Shown: positions 9,218 to 19,341, numbered from the stretch's first letter. The stretch: 64,000 nucleotides of DNA from Pseudoalteromonas denitrificans DSM 6059 (GCF_900112265.1 NZ_FOLO01000009.1:86259-150258); one strand, 5' to 3'. Numbers and translations are program-made. The notes: a model not told the origin generated them from the letters alone.

Positions 9218-10387
9218 TTAAATATAATCACTTAAGTTCAGCTGGAATTGTTTAGGATCGACAGTTGATTCGATTGAATCATTAATAAACTCTCCCGATA
9301 AGTCAATATCTTTAGCTTCTATATGGTGATCAAATTGTGCATTGAAAAAACAATGCACTATGGGCTTCATAGGTATTTCGTGTTTGAATTCTTTTATATA
9401 GCCGATTTTTCCAGTTTTCAGTTTTACCAAACTTCCTGCTATATATAAACCCGTTGTCTTAATGAAAGATTGTAATAAATTTTTATCAAATATAGTCGGC
9501 GATTGCAGCATTAAAGCTTGATGGGCTTTATCTATGAGTGCAATCTTGTTTCCCTCAAAACCAGATGTCAGAGAGTCAAACTCATCTATAATTGCAAACA
9601 GCTTTGAAATTTTAGGAAGTGAATCTGCGGTTAATTTTTTGGGGTAGCCGCTGCCATTAAGGCGCTCCATTTGTTGATAGCAAATTTTTAATGTTAATTG
9701 AGGTGTACCGCCACTTACTTTTAATATATCTATTGTATTTTTAACGTATATTAAACGCTTCTGGCGTAGCTGAGGTGTCAATAAAGCCTCGTATTGCTGT
9801 AATTGAACCGGTAGCAATAATTTACCTAAATCATGTGTTAACCCTGCAAGTACTACTGCAACTGACTCTGAAAAACTGACCTTATGGAAAACCATATTTT
9901 GCGCAAGCATAATAGCAACTCGTTGAAGATGTTCTAATATCGAGTTTTTTTGGTGATTTATCCTGACTAAGCATGCAAGACAATGAGGATGATTTGTAAC
10001 TGAATTGATGATGGACTCGGCTACTTGCTCAAGAGCTAATATATCAATAGGTGCATTATCTAAAATGCGCTTTTGTGTTGCCTCGAGTAAGGTATTCATT
10101 TTATCTTGTAGTTTTTTTGCTGAAACTAACTCTTGTTCAAATGATTTTGTAATTTTTTTTTGTTGTGATTCTTTCTCTGTCGCTTCATCTTTTTGTGCGG
10201 TTTCTAACTGTTTATTAATATCAATGATAACTTCTATTACGCCTTCTCGTTTAAGTTCTGAAATCGCTTTTTTATTACGAACCCAGCCAGTTTTAACTAT
10301 TTTCACACTACTAAGTTGTTTAGATACAGCTTGTACATATGAACCTATGGTTAACTTTGTGATTGAAATTCTTTTTAATTGACTCAT
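9218..10387 (-). CDS. DUF3391/HD-GYP paralogue with degenerate metal site
   Basis: A 389-residue protein with the same architecture as its upstream neighbour: N-terminal DUF3391-like domain, charged linker, then an HD-GYP-type domain. The HD pair (THDLGK, about 184-189) and the GYP loop (NGSGYP, 244-249) remain. The HHE metal ligands of the active family have become QQM (238-240), and the conserved histidine of the preceding helix is not seen. The DxxDALTxxR segment is changed to DEFDSLTSG. It is therefore probably not an active c-di-GMP phosphodiesterase. It starts immediately after the neighbouring gene's stop, so the two are certainly one operon. Confidence 0.85.
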   Translation of the reverse strand: MSQLKRISITKLTIGSYVQAVSKQLSSVKIVKTGWVRNKKAISELKREGVIEVIIDINKQLETAQKDEATEKESQQKKITKSFEQELVSAKKLQDKMNTLLEATQKRILDNAPIDILALEQVAESIINSVTNHPHCLACLVRINHQKNSILEHLQRVAIMLAQNMVFHKVSFSESVAVVLAGLTHDLGKLLLPVQLQQYEALLTPQLRQKRLIYVKNTIDILKVSGGTPQLTLKICYQQMERLNGSGYPKKLTADSLPKISKLFAIIDEFDSLTSGFEGNKIALIDKAHQALMLQSPTIFDKNLLQSFIKTTGLYIAGSLVKLKTGKIGYIKEFKHEIPMKPIVHCFFNAQFDHHIEAKDIDLSGEFINDSIESTVDPKQFQLNLSDYI

Positions 10388-11584
10388 TTAATTTAGAAAA
10401 GCAGTTTTTAAAAAGCGCATTAGTTCTATATTGAAGTCTTCAGGTTTAACAGAACTTTCGATCTCATCAGTGCAACTCTTTTTTGCTAAATTAATATCTT
10501 TGATTGGGGTATGTTGATGATGCTTAGCGCTATAAAAGATTTTAACCCAAGGTTTTAGTGGTTTTTCAAAGTTACTTTTTGAAACGATCCCAAGCTTTTG
10601 GCTGGTAAGTTTTACTAAAGTACCAACAGGGTGTATGCCAATACATGCAATAAACTGATTTAACAGTTCTGTATCAAAACTTTCAGGAGTCTCACTTTTT
10701 AATATTTTAAATGCCTTAATAGGAGACATGTCATCTTTATATATACGTTTTGCTGTTAAGGCATCATAAACATCAACAATTGAAATCATGCGTACATATT
10801 GGCTTATTTCATCACCTTTTAAACCATAAGGATAGCCCTTACCATCAAGTCGCTCGTGATGATAACCTGCAATTTCAACTGCTATTCCAGATAAACCTGC
10901 TTCTTCAAGTGACTCTTTACTATAGCGAGCATGGTTTTTCATTTCATCAAATTCACTTTCTGTAAATTTACCTGGTTTATTTAAAATATTGTCTTTAATT
11001 TTGATTTTACCAATATCGTGTAACAATGCTCCTGTAGCGAGTTCATGAATAATGTCTCGATCAATATGTAAATGTTTGGCAAAAATAGTCATTAACACAG
11101 ATACGTTAATTGAATGTTCTAGTAAATATGCATCTTTTTCCCGTATACGGGTTATGCAAGCTAAGGCATCTTGATTTCTAAAAATAGAATCAATAAAACC
11201 ATTGGCAACCTCTTTAAATGGGGTGATCTCTATTTTTCGGCCTGCTTTAATATTATCAAACGCTTTATTTTGTAATTCTTTTGCTTCGCCATATAGCTTT
11301 TTAGCTTTACCTATTTCATTTTCCATGCTGACACTTGCATGGGTAGGATCATGTTTTTCTGTTTTGGCGGGGAGCTCAGGTGTAGCGGGGGCTTTTATTT
11401 CTTCTTCTATTGTTTTACTTGAATCAATCTCGACTTCTAAAATACCTGCATGTATTAAATTATTTATACTTGATTGTGTGCGAACCCAGCCTTGATTTTT
11501 GATTTTAACACTGCCACTTTGTTTTATGACATTGTTCACAAACATCCCTGGTTGTAGTTGTTCTATCAGTAACTTTTTAAACAT
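10388..11584 (-). CDS. HD-GYP domain c-di-GMP phosphodiesterase with DUF3391 domain
   Basis: A 398-residue predicted cyclic-di-GMP phosphodiesterase. An N-terminal DUF3391-like region (to about 60) is followed by a coiled, charged linker and an intact HD-GYP domain. HD is at 189-190 (LLHDIGK), the helix histidine at 218 (MKNHARYS), HHE at 242-244 and GYP at 250-252 (HHERLDGKGYP); DVYDALTAKR follows. HD-GYP enzymes hydrolyse c-di-GMP and typically favour motility over biofilm. It is the first gene of a two-gene operon with a degenerate paralogue, with zero intergenic spacing. Confidence 0.93.
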   Translation of the reverse strand: MFKKLLIEQLQPGMFVNNVIKQSGSVKIKNQGWVRTQSSINNLIHAGILEVEIDSSKTIEEEIKAPATPELPAKTEKHDPTHASVSMENEIGKAKKLYGEAKELQNKAFDNIKAGRKIEITPFKEVANGFIDSIFRNQDALACITRIREKDAYLLEHSINVSVLMTIFAKHLHIDRDIIHELATGALLHDIGKIKIKDNILNKPGKFTESEFDEMKNHARYSKESLEEAGLSGIAVEIAGYHHERLDGKGYPYGLKGDEISQYVRMISIVDVYDALTAKRIYKDDMSPIKAFKILKSETPESFDTELLNQFIACIGIHPVGTLVKLTSQKLGIVSKSNFEKPLKPWVKIFYSAKHHQHTPIKDINLAKKSCTDEIESSVKPEDFNIELMRFLKTAFLN

Positions 11585-11691
11585 ATAGGCTTAGTGCTCA
11601 ATGAAAGTCGATAGAATAAAATTAGCAAACCTTAGGGGATAATTCCAATCTATTAGCTGAAATTAAAAGGAAAAATGAGAACATTTTAGTT

Positions 11692-11731
11692 AAAAAAATA
11701 GGTTAGAAAGGGTGAAACCTCTCTAACCTAT
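11692..11731 (-). terminator. Rho-independent terminator of putA
   Basis: On the minus strand a perfect 10-bp stem (ATAGGTTAGA with TCTAACCTAT) is followed directly by seven T residues, 17 bp beyond the putA stop. A strong, textbook structure. Confidence 0.88.
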
Positions 11732-11747
11732 CAAATGTGATATGTGG

Positions 11748-14700
11748 TTAATCTTCTTCGGTCAAAGTCATTAGAGATGTATTACCACCAGAGGCGGTTG
11801 TATCAATACTTACCGTTTTTTCAGTTACTAAACGATTAATTAACGTATCGTAATACTCTGAGCTGATCACAGGTAGAATCGCGCCACTGCGTGCAGCTAA
11901 CTGCTCACTAACAAACCCTTTACGCTCACAACCGCTACCTATCACTGAACCAGCTAGTTTAGGGTGTGCAAGAAGTGATTGTAAATGGCTTAATTTAGTT
12001 ACTTGCAGTATACCTTCAGCAACACCAGTCGAAATTAATTTATCTCTAAATGCCAGAGCTTCGTCATGGAATAAGTCAGAAACGACTGTGATCACTGTAT
12101 TACCCGTAGCAAGTGCTGTCACGATAGACAATACCCAAAAATTAAATGAAGTATCCTTATCTGCGTAACATGCAACACAGCCGCGAGGCTCAAGGTAAAG
12201 CATGTTAGATTCGCCAGTTGGCCCTGGTAAAACAGTTGCTTTAGCTAAACGTTTTTCAATGTTGTTTAATTGAGTGCGCGCATCAGATAACGTAAGTGCT
12301 AAATCATCAGCTAATTCATTTACGATTTCAACAGTTGCTACTTTTGCAAGTAGTTGGCGTATAGCTGAAATACGATCATTAAGCGGTGTCATGCGCCATA
12401 AATTTTCTACTTTCATTGCATTTGTTAGTAGTTTATTTACTTGTTCTTGCGCTGCAGGTAAATTTGACATTTCAGTATCTGTCGCTTTAATACTTGTAGA
12501 TTGAATGCTTTTTGGTGATGCTTTTTCAGTCACTAAGCGTGTTAAGTAGTTTGGACCACCTGCTTTAGGGCCAGTACCAGATAGTCCACGACCACCAAAT
12601 GGTTGTACACCAACAACGGCACCAATCATATTACGATTAATGTAAACATTACCGGCACGAGACATTTTTGCTAGGTAATTTGCACGTTCTTCAATTCTAG
12701 TATGAATACCCATAGTTAAACCAAAACCAGTGGCATTAACTTGGTTTATTACATTCTCTAAATCAGCGCCTTTAAAACGTATTACATGAACACATGGGCC
12801 AAATACTTCTTTTGTTAGTACTGATAACTCACTGATTTCGTATAAGCGAGGTGCAAAGAAGAAATTGCCTGTATCACCCATCTCTGGCGTTTTACATTCA
12901 TAATGTAAAGTAGAGCGACCTTTAAGATATTCAACGTGATCATTTAATGCATCAAATGCTTTTTGATCGATAACTGGACCAACATCTGTTGAAAGCATTG
13001 CTGGGTTACCAATATGCAGTTCTTGAAGCGCGCCTTTGATCATAGTAATGACTTTATCAGCAATTTCTTCTTGAACAAACAATACTCTTAATGCTGAACA
13101 ACGCTGACCTGCACTTTGGAAACCAGATGAAATCACATCATCAACAACTTGCTCAGGTAAAGCGGTAGAATCGACGATCATACAGTTTTGACCACCAGTT
13201 TCAGCAATTAATGGCACTTGATCGCCACCACGTTCAGCCAGTGTTTGAGAGATACGCGTACCCGTTTCTGTCGAACCTGTGAACATGACTGCTTTTACGC
13301 GAGTATCAGGCACAATGACTTGTCCTACTTTGCTACCGCGAGCAATAACTGCCTGTACTACGTTTTCAGGTAGGCCAACAGTTTTCATTAATTCAATAGT
13401 ACGAAGTGCTACTAAGCTTGTTTGCTCTGCTGGTTTAGCAATTACTGTATTACCCGTCACAATTGCTGCTGCAACTTGACCTAAGAAAATAGCGAGTGGG
13501 AAGTTCCATGGGCTGATACATAAAATCACACCACGTGCTTCAAAGCGTTCATCTTTTGCGAGCTCTTCTGCGCGAGCTGCGTAATAACGACAAAAATCAA
13601 CTGCTTCACGTACTTCATCAATACCATCTTGTGGGATTTTACCCGCTTCTTTAATACAGATAGCAATTAGCTCATCGCGATGACGCTCTAAAATATCAGC
13701 TGTACGGCGTAATAACTCGGCTCTTTGTGTTATCGGAGTCGCAGACCAATTAGTATAAGCGGCTTCTGAATTAACAATAAGCTGCTTCATTTGAGCTTCA
13801 TCGTGATGTGTTAAGTGACCAATAATCTCATCATGATTTGCAGGGTTTAAAACCGCATGTGCACCTTCTGGTACATCAGATTGACTGATTTGATTTTCAG
13901 TGAACCACTTATCAAGGCTTTCTTTGAAAGGCGTAATATGGTTTATGTCTGTTAAATCCATGCCTTTTGAGTTATCTCGCTCTTCACCAAATATCTCAAT
14001 TGGTAATAAAATTTGTGTATTAGCTTTATTTTTAAGAGACTGTGTTTTTTCTACTGGGTCATGTAATAAAGTTTCAACTGGCTGTGTTTCATCAACAATG
14101 GCATTTACAAATGATGAGTTAGCACCATTTTCAAGTAAACGACGTACTAAGTATGCTAATAAATCTTCATGTTGACCTACAGGTGCGTATATACGACATT
14201 GCACTTTATCTTCAGCAATAATTTGCTTGAATAAAGACTCGCCCATACCGTGTAAACACTGGAATTCAAAGTTAGAATGATTATCGCCAGCCATTTCTAA
14301 AATAGTTGTTGCTGAATATGCGTTGTGCGTTGCAAACTGAGGGAAAATTACATCACGTGCATTCATTAATTTAATAGCACAGGCTTTGTAAGATACATCT
14401 GTAGATGCTTTACGTGTAAATACAGGGAAGTTTTCTAAACCATCTTGTTGAGATGTTTTAATTTCTGTATCCCAGTATGCGCCTTTTACTAAGCGCACCA
14501 TCATTTTTCGGCCTACTTTTTGTGCTAAGTTTACTAACCAGTCAATTACAAAGGTAGCGCGTTTTTGGTATGCCTGAACAGCTAAACCAAAACCATTCCA
14601 GTTACCTAAATCACTATCTGAGAAAACAGCTTCAATGATATCTAAAGAAATATCTAAACGATCAGCTTCTTCGGCATCAATAGTAAAACCAATATCATAG

Positions 14701-15548
14701 CTTTTAGCGACTAATGCTAATTCTTTTACTTTAGGAATTAATTCTTCTACAACACGCTCAGAATGGCTAAATTCATATCTAGGATGAAGTGCAGATAATT
14801 TAATTGAAATACCAGGGCTTTTTATTGGGCCACGACCATTTGCCGCTTTACCAATAACATGAATCGCATTCATGTAGCTTTGGAAGTAACGTTCAGCATC
14901 CGTCATAGTACGAGCGCCTTCGCCTAACATATCGTAAGAGTAGGCATAACCATTTTTTTCTTTTTCAACAGCGCGCTCTAAGGCTTCGTCAATATTACGG
15001 CCCATTACAAACTGTTTACCCATGATTTTCATCGCAACACGTACAGAACGACGAATAACAGGCTCACCTAAACGGCCTATGGTTTTTTTCAATAAGCCAA
15101 ATTGCTCTTCTTTGCTTTTATCTGAGTAGTCTACAACTTTACCTGTTACTAATAGGCCCCAAGATGACGCATTTACGAATATAGAGTCGCTGTTGCCTAA
15201 GTGAGAACTCCAGTCGCCGCCTGATAATTTATCGCGGATCAAAGCATCTTGTGTATCACTATCTGGCACACGTAATAAAGCTTCAGCTAAACACATCAGT
15301 ACGATGCCTTCTTCAGAAGACAGTGAAAATTCAATTAGTAAAGCATCAACGCCGCCTTGACCTTGTTGATCTTCACGTATATTAACAACTAGTTGACGCG
15401 CGTGTTCCCATGCTCGGCTTCTTGCTGATACACCTACTTCAGCTAATGGTAAAATATGATCTATTACTTTATCTTCATCAATGCGATAAAAATCGCGGAT
15501 CTTTTGACGAATTTCGCAATCTGTTTTTAAGTTGCCGTTAAATAACAT
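11748..15548 (-). CDS. putA: Bifunctional proline dehydrogenase / P5C dehydrogenase PutA
   Basis: Oxidises proline to glutamate in two steps, with electrons going to FAD and the quinone pool and then to NAD. The 1266-residue protein carries the FAD-dependent proline dehydrogenase barrel in the first 470 residues (ISIKLSALHPRYE, MVRLVKGAYWDTEIK). The aldehyde dehydrogenase domain follows (ISPWNFPLAIFLGQ, FTGSTETG, AETGGQN, and the catalytic cysteine in SAGQRCSALR). A C-terminal ALDH-like region completes it. The N-terminal ribbon-helix-helix repressor domain of the 1320-residue E. coli enzyme is missing, so it cannot self-regulate. Control probably comes from the divergent Lrp-family gene. Confidence 0.96.
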   Translation of the reverse strand: MLFNGNLKTDCEIRQKIRDFYRIDEDKVIDHILPLAEVGVSARSRAWEHARQLVVNIREDQQGQGGVDALLIEFSLSSEEGIVLMCLAEALLRVPDSDTQDALIRDKLSGGDWSSHLGNSDSIFVNASSWGLLVTGKVVDYSDKSKEEQFGLLKKTIGRLGEPVIRRSVRVAMKIMGKQFVMGRNIDEALERAVEKEKNGYAYSYDMLGEGARTMTDAERYFQSYMNAIHVIGKAANGRGPIKSPGISIKLSALHPRYEFSHSERVVEELIPKVKELALVAKSYDIGFTIDAEEADRLDISLDIIEAVFSDSDLGNWNGFGLAVQAYQKRATFVIDWLVNLAQKVGRKMMVRLVKGAYWDTEIKTSQQDGLENFPVFTRKASTDVSYKACAIKLMNARDVIFPQFATHNAYSATTILEMAGDNHSNFEFQCLHGMGESLFKQIIAEDKVQCRIYAPVGQHEDLLAYLVRRLLENGANSSFVNAIVDETQPVETLLHDPVEKTQSLKNKANTQILLPIEIFGEERDNSKGMDLTDINHITPFKESLDKWFTENQISQSDVPEGAHAVLNPANHDEIIGHLTHHDEAQMKQLIVNSEAAYTNWSATPITQRAELLRRTADILERHRDELIAICIKEAGKIPQDGIDEVREAVDFCRYYAARAEELAKDERFEARGVILCISPWNFPLAIFLGQVAAAIVTGNTVIAKPAEQTSLVALRTIELMKTVGLPENVVQAVIARGSKVGQVIVPDTRVKAVMFTGSTETGTRISQTLAERGGDQVPLIAETGGQNCMIVDSTALPEQVVDDVISSGFQSAGQRCSALRVLFVQEEIADKVITMIKGALQELHIGNPAMLSTDVGPVIDQKAFDALNDHVEYLKGRSTLHYECKTPEMGDTGNFFFAPRLYEISELSVLTKEVFGPCVHVIRFKGADLENVINQVNATGFGLTMGIHTRIEERANYLAKMSRAGNVYINRNMIGAVVGVQPFGGRGLSGTGPKAGGPNYLTRLVTEKASPKSIQSTSIKATDTEMSNLPAAQEQVNKLLTNAMKVENLWRMTPLNDRISAIRQLLAKVATVEIVNELADDLALTLSDARTQLNNIEKRLAKATVLPGPTGESNMLYLEPRGCVACYADKDTSFNFWVLSIVTALATGNTVITVVSDLFHDEALAFRDKLISTGVAEGILQVTKLSHLQSLLAHPKLAGSVIGSGCERKGFVSEQLAARSGAILPVISSEYYDTLINRLVTEKTVSIDTTASGGNTSLMTLTEED

Positions 15549-15632
15549 GGGATGACCCTCTAAAATTCGGTATATATATCAATTGGAGAGCATTTTATAG
15601 AAACAGCAGCAGGATGTGCTGGCGAATTTTGA

Positions 15633-15659
15633 CAATATCCGCTATTTTAGTGGGTATTG
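15633..15659. promoter_or_regulatory. Palindromic operator candidate between putA and its Lrp-type regulator
   Basis: A 27-bp imperfect palindrome runs from CAATATCCGCTA to TAGTGGGTATTG around an A/T-rich centre. It sits 85 bp upstream of putA and about 30 bp upstream of the regulator ATG, where an Lrp/AsnC protein would control both divergent genes. The assignment to this regulator is inference. Confidence 0.55.
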
Positions 15660-15687
15660 ATTTAATTTAACCGCAGATTATGCTGAT

Positions 15688-16170
15688 ATGACTGTTTCTA
15701 TTAAAACGCGTGTGCTTGATCGAATCGATTTAGCAATTTTAGATGCTTTACAAAAAAATGGCCGGATTTCTAACGTAAATTTAGCCAATAAAGTGAACCT
15801 AAGCCCAAGTCCTTGTTTAGACCGCGTAAAGAGATTAGAGGCTGATGGCTATATAGAAGGCTACTTTGCTAAACTAAATGCTGAAAAATTAAATCAAAGC
15901 TTAGTGTCCCATGTGCAAGTTACACTTGAAAAATCTACAACGGATGTATTTACAGAATTTAGAAAGTATATTTTTAAAATACCCCAAGTGGTAACGTGTG
16001 ATATGGTCGCAGGTGGATACGATTATTTATTAAAAATAAGAGTCGCGGATATGACACAATACAGAGAAGTGTTAGGAAATTTAGTTGATATACCTGGAGT
16101 AGCAACTCACCATACTTATATGGTGATTGAAAATATCAAGCAAGATGATGGAATTATATTTCAGGAATAG
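15688..16170 (+). CDS. Lrp/AsnC-family transcriptional regulator (PutR-like)
   Basis: A 160-residue regulator with an N-terminal helix-turn-helix (LDRIDLAILDALQKNGRIS ... LSPSPCLDRVKRLEADG) and a C-terminal ligand-binding RAM domain (VTCDMVAGGYDYLLKIRV, then GVATHHTYMVIENIK). It is divergent from putA with a palindrome in between. In Alteromonadales, Vibrio and Agrobacterium this arrangement corresponds to PutR, a proline-responsive activator or repressor of putA. The role is inferred from position plus family. Confidence 0.88.
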   Translation: MTVSIKTRVLDRIDLAILDALQKNGRISNVNLANKVNLSPSPCLDRVKRLEADGYIEGYFAKLNAEKLNQSLVSHVQVTLEKSTTDVFTEFRKYIFKIPQVVTCDMVAGGYDYLLKIRVADMTQYREVLGNLVDIPGVATHHTYMVIENIKQDDGIIFQE

Positions 16171-16322
16171 ACAAATTCTGGGTGGTTTAACCCCCTGTAG
16201 GTCTAACGTGAGGTAAATAATATTTGCATATGATGGCAAGGTAGATGTGCTGCTTGATATACCTTACATAACCAATAGACCACAATTATATGGTGATCTA
16301 TCGTTACAAGGTTGATATTTGT

Positions 16323-16937
16323 TTACGCCCAGCCGGTGCGTTTTCTGCGTGATAACATTAATGTGAGTAATACACCTATTAATAGGCCTGTAAAGGCAAT
16401 TCCACCACCGTAAAGCAATAATTGTTTCTTTTCTTTTTCGCTGGTGGCTTGTTTTAAACTATTTTGTTGATCTATTTTTTGTTGCAAAATATTAATTTTT
16501 GATTGTAGTTCAGTATTTTTTGTTAATAACAAGGCACTTTTTTGTTCCATTTTAGGTGCCTGTATTTGCATGTTTCTTAATTCGTTTTGTATGTTCGTTA
16601 TGCTTTCTACTAACTCTTGATTTTGAAAAGCAAGCCCGGGTGTTTTAGAAATAAAACGTTTATCAATCCAGCCAGTGCGACCTTTTGTATCTTTTACTTT
16701 AGAATAACCTGAGTCATCATTTTGCTCTAATAAATTAAGCTCAGTACCTGCATTAATAGAACCTAAAATTCTAAAGTTTTTACCAGCACCAGCATGCATA
16801 TATATATAAAGGCTATCTATCACATACGCTTTTTGATCAATTTCAGAGTCTGTTTTAGTTAAATCAGATCCTTCTTCAGCTTGAACTTGAGCCATTAAAC
16901 TCAGAAATGTAATGATAAAAATGATTGGTTTTAACAT
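16323..16937 (-). CDS. ygiM: TIGR04211-type SH3 domain protein (YgiM-like)
   Basis: A 204-residue envelope protein: signal peptide ending about residue 20 (MAQVQA), bacterial SH3 domain at about 35-95 (DSLYIYMHAGAGKNFRILG ... GRTGWIDKRFIS), a coiled-coil stretch (about 105-168), one membrane helix (about 174-195) and a short basic tail (RRKRTGWA). This matches YgiM. The SH3 domain would face the periplasm. It is divergent from ygiF, its neighbour in other gammaproteobacteria. Function is not settled for the family. Confidence 0.88.
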   Translation of the reverse strand: MLKPIIFIITFLSLMAQVQAEEGSDLTKTDSEIDQKAYVIDSLYIYMHAGAGKNFRILGSINAGTELNLLEQNDDSGYSKVKDTKGRTGWIDKRFISKTPGLAFQNQELVESITNIQNELRNMQIQAPKMEQKSALLLTKNTELQSKINILQQKIDQQNSLKQATSEKEKKQLLLYGGGIAFTGLLIGVLLTLMLSRRKRTGWA

Positions 16938-17112
16938 ATAGAGCCTTTGATTATTTTTATTAAGAAATGCGTCATAATAATATGAAGATAAAGCATTAAT
17001 AGCAAGAGCAGGGAAATTAGTTCTAGGATAATTATTTAAAATATTTGCTTTTATGCCCTGTATTAGTTTATTTTGAATGCTTGTTTACTTATATAGTCAT
17101 TTTCTAAACCGA

Positions 17113-18666
17113 ATGGATACAGAAAAAACAGATATTGAAATTGAGTTAAAATTTTTAGTTTCAGATAATGTCATTGCTCAAATCCCCGCTATTATCACCG
17201 AGTTTGCTAAAAAAGTGATTAATAAACCTTCTCGAAACTTACAAAATGCATATTTTGATACTGCTAATAGAGAGCTACGCGCCTTAGACATTGGATTAAG
17301 AACACGCTGCTTTACTGGTGAAACCTGCAATGATAATCAATGTGAGCAAACAATAAAATTAGCAGGGCAAGTTATTGGAGGGTTACACCAAAGACCTGAG
17401 TTTAATTTACCTTTAGAAGGAAAACGACCGGATTTATCATTGTTTGGAGCAAATATTTGGCCACATGGTATGCAAGTCGATGTAATTAATAAAAATATTT
17501 ACCCTATATTTAGTACTCACTTTATTCGCAGAACATGGATTTTGGAAACAGAATCAGGGAGTAAAATTGAGCTGGTATTAGACAAAGGTGAAATAAGTGC
17601 TTCTAAGCAGGTAACACCTATTTGTGAAGTTGAAATGGAACTCGTTAGTGGTAGTCGGGCTGATTTATTTATATTAGCTAAAAAGCTACTTGATCGCTCT
17701 GAGGTTCGTTTAGGCTTATATAGTAAAGCTGCAAGAGGGTATATGCTGGCTGATAATAAGCCTTTAGTAGCAGAAACTAAATTGAGTTATGTTTCCCTAA
17801 TTAAAAACAGCTCTTTAGAGCAAGCCTTTGAATCATGTTTGCAACATGGTATTCAATTTGTGCAAAAACATGAGCAGTGTTATTTTGATAATCCTGCACT
17901 GCATACATTAAAACGCATCAACGATGGTGTAAGTTTAATTAAGCATGTATTTACTTTGTTTTCTAGCATATTAAATAAAGATAAGTTACTTCCCCTACTA
18001 AGTGAATTAAAATGGCTCTTATCAGAATTAAGTTGGGTTGAAACTGCTGTTCAACTAAAAAACTATACATCAAAAAAACATGCTTATTACAAAAAAATAA
18101 AAAATGCACCAGAACTTACTCAAGTTATTGATAGTTTGAAATTACAGCACCCAGATGTTGTTAAGATGCATCAAGTTTTTACTAGCGCGCGTTATAACCA
18201 TTTAATTTTAAATTTAACCATTTTCCTTGTTGAAAATGGTTGGAAATCACAATGGAATGCAAATCAACTTCAGGTAGCAGACCAAAAAGTCATAGATAAA
18301 GCTGCCAGTTTATTTGAAAGTGATTGGAACGAAATGCAAAATTTAATGCGCTCAGAGCAAGAAATTTCAGAGTCATCTTATATTGCTCAAAAAGAAAAGT
18401 TAGAACGAAACTTGTTAAGTGGTTGTTGTTTAGGTTCTTTATTTAATGAAGGACTTAGAGAAGAGTTTCGAACTCCTTGGTTAGATATAATTCATGGCAT
18501 AGATGAGTTAAACACATTAGATTATTTGAAGCGTTTGTGTACAGAACAACATGATGATAGTTTAAATAAAATACAGACGTGGTTAACTCAAAAGTCTACA
18601 AATCTATTATTAGCTATGGAACAAAGTCGCTTGGCGACATTTAAACTCGTTCCTTATTGGCGGTAA
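17113..18666 (+). CDS. ygiF: CYTH (and degenerate CHAD) domain protein, YgiF-like triphosphatase
   Basis: A 517-residue protein with an N-terminal CYTH triphosphate-tunnel domain and a C-terminal helical CHAD-like half. The ATG at 17113 gives MDTEKTDIEIELKFLV, placing the ExExK signature near the N-terminus as expected; the 12 extra codons from 17077 look non-native. Further CYTH strands are visible (NAYFDTANRELRALDIGLRTR, QTIKLAGQ, ELVLDKGEI, EVEMEL, GLYSKAARGY). E. coli YgiF is an inorganic triphosphatase. It is followed with no spacing by a START-domain gene. Confidence 0.9.
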   Translation: MDTEKTDIEIELKFLVSDNVIAQIPAIITEFAKKVINKPSRNLQNAYFDTANRELRALDIGLRTRCFTGETCNDNQCEQTIKLAGQVIGGLHQRPEFNLPLEGKRPDLSLFGANIWPHGMQVDVINKNIYPIFSTHFIRRTWILETESGSKIELVLDKGEISASKQVTPICEVEMELVSGSRADLFILAKKLLDRSEVRLGLYSKAARGYMLADNKPLVAETKLSYVSLIKNSSLEQAFESCLQHGIQFVQKHEQCYFDNPALHTLKRINDGVSLIKHVFTLFSSILNKDKLLPLLSELKWLLSELSWVETAVQLKNYTSKKHAYYKKIKNAPELTQVIDSLKLQHPDVVKMHQVFTSARYNHLILNLTIFLVENGWKSQWNANQLQVADQKVIDKAASLFESDWNEMQNLMRSEQEISESSYIAQKEKLERNLLSGCCLGSLFNEGLREEFRTPWLDIIHGIDELNTLDYLKRLCTEQHDDSLNKIQTWLTQKSTNLLLAMEQSRLATFKLVPYWR

Positions 18667-19341
18667 ATGGGCATTCATTATAAAGGCTTTAGTTGCTTAT
18701 CGATCCACGTTTTGAAGTATTTTGAGGTCAAGTTTTGCTTTTTGCTTTTATTGAGCATATTACATTCTAGTGCAGTATGCTCAGCTGAAGGCTGGGCGCT
18801 GCATAAAAATAAATCAGGTATTAAAATTTATCAAAAAAAGCATTCAACAGGTCTAGTTGAAATAAAAGCTAAGATGGAATTGAAGTCCAATATAAATGAC
18901 TTTAGGGCTTTATTAGAAGATACAAAAAATGCATATAAATGGTTAGATAATGTCGTTTCTGTCAAAGTTTTAAAGCGTTTATCTGAAACTGAAAATCTTG
19001 TTTATAGTGAGTTTGAAGCGCCTTGGCCTGTGAATAATCGTGATATGTTTATTCATTCTAAATACCAATATAACGCTGATGGTAGCCTAGTTATCAAAAT
19101 GAAAACAGCAGAGCCCAACTTAATCAAGGGATTTAAAAAAAACAAAGAAAACGTGCTTATTACAGAAGTTATTGCGCATTGGCAGTTAACGCCTCTAACC
19201 CCGCAGAGGCTTGAAATAATTTACATTGCTTATGCAAATCCTGGTGGAGTCTTACCTAATTGGCTGATAAACCAGGTTGCTTTATCTGGGGCATATAATA
19301 CATTTGAAAAGTTAAGGTTGCAGTTACGACCTAAAAGCTAA
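18667..19341 (+). CDS. START domain-containing secreted/envelope protein
   Basis: A 224-residue protein whose ATG directly follows the ygiF stop codon, so the two are translationally linked. A hydrophobic segment at about residues 23-38 ending in SAVCSAEG looks like a signal sequence, although it starts unusually late after a polar head. The rest resembles bacterial START/lipid-binding domains (WALHKNKSGIKIYQKK, FRALLEDTKNAYKWLDN, EFEAPWPVNNRDMFIHS, ITEVIAHWQLTPL, GGVLPNWLINQVA). The ligand is unknown. Confidence 0.8.
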   Translation: MGIHYKGFSCLSIHVLKYFEVKFCFLLLLSILHSSAVCSAEGWALHKNKSGIKIYQKKHSTGLVEIKAKMELKSNINDFRALLEDTKNAYKWLDNVVSVKVLKRLSETENLVYSEFEAPWPVNNRDMFIHSKYQYNADGSLVIKMKTAEPNLIKGFKKNKENVLITEVIAHWQLTPLTPQRLEIIYIAYANPGGVLPNWLINQVALSGAYNTFEKLRLQLRPKS

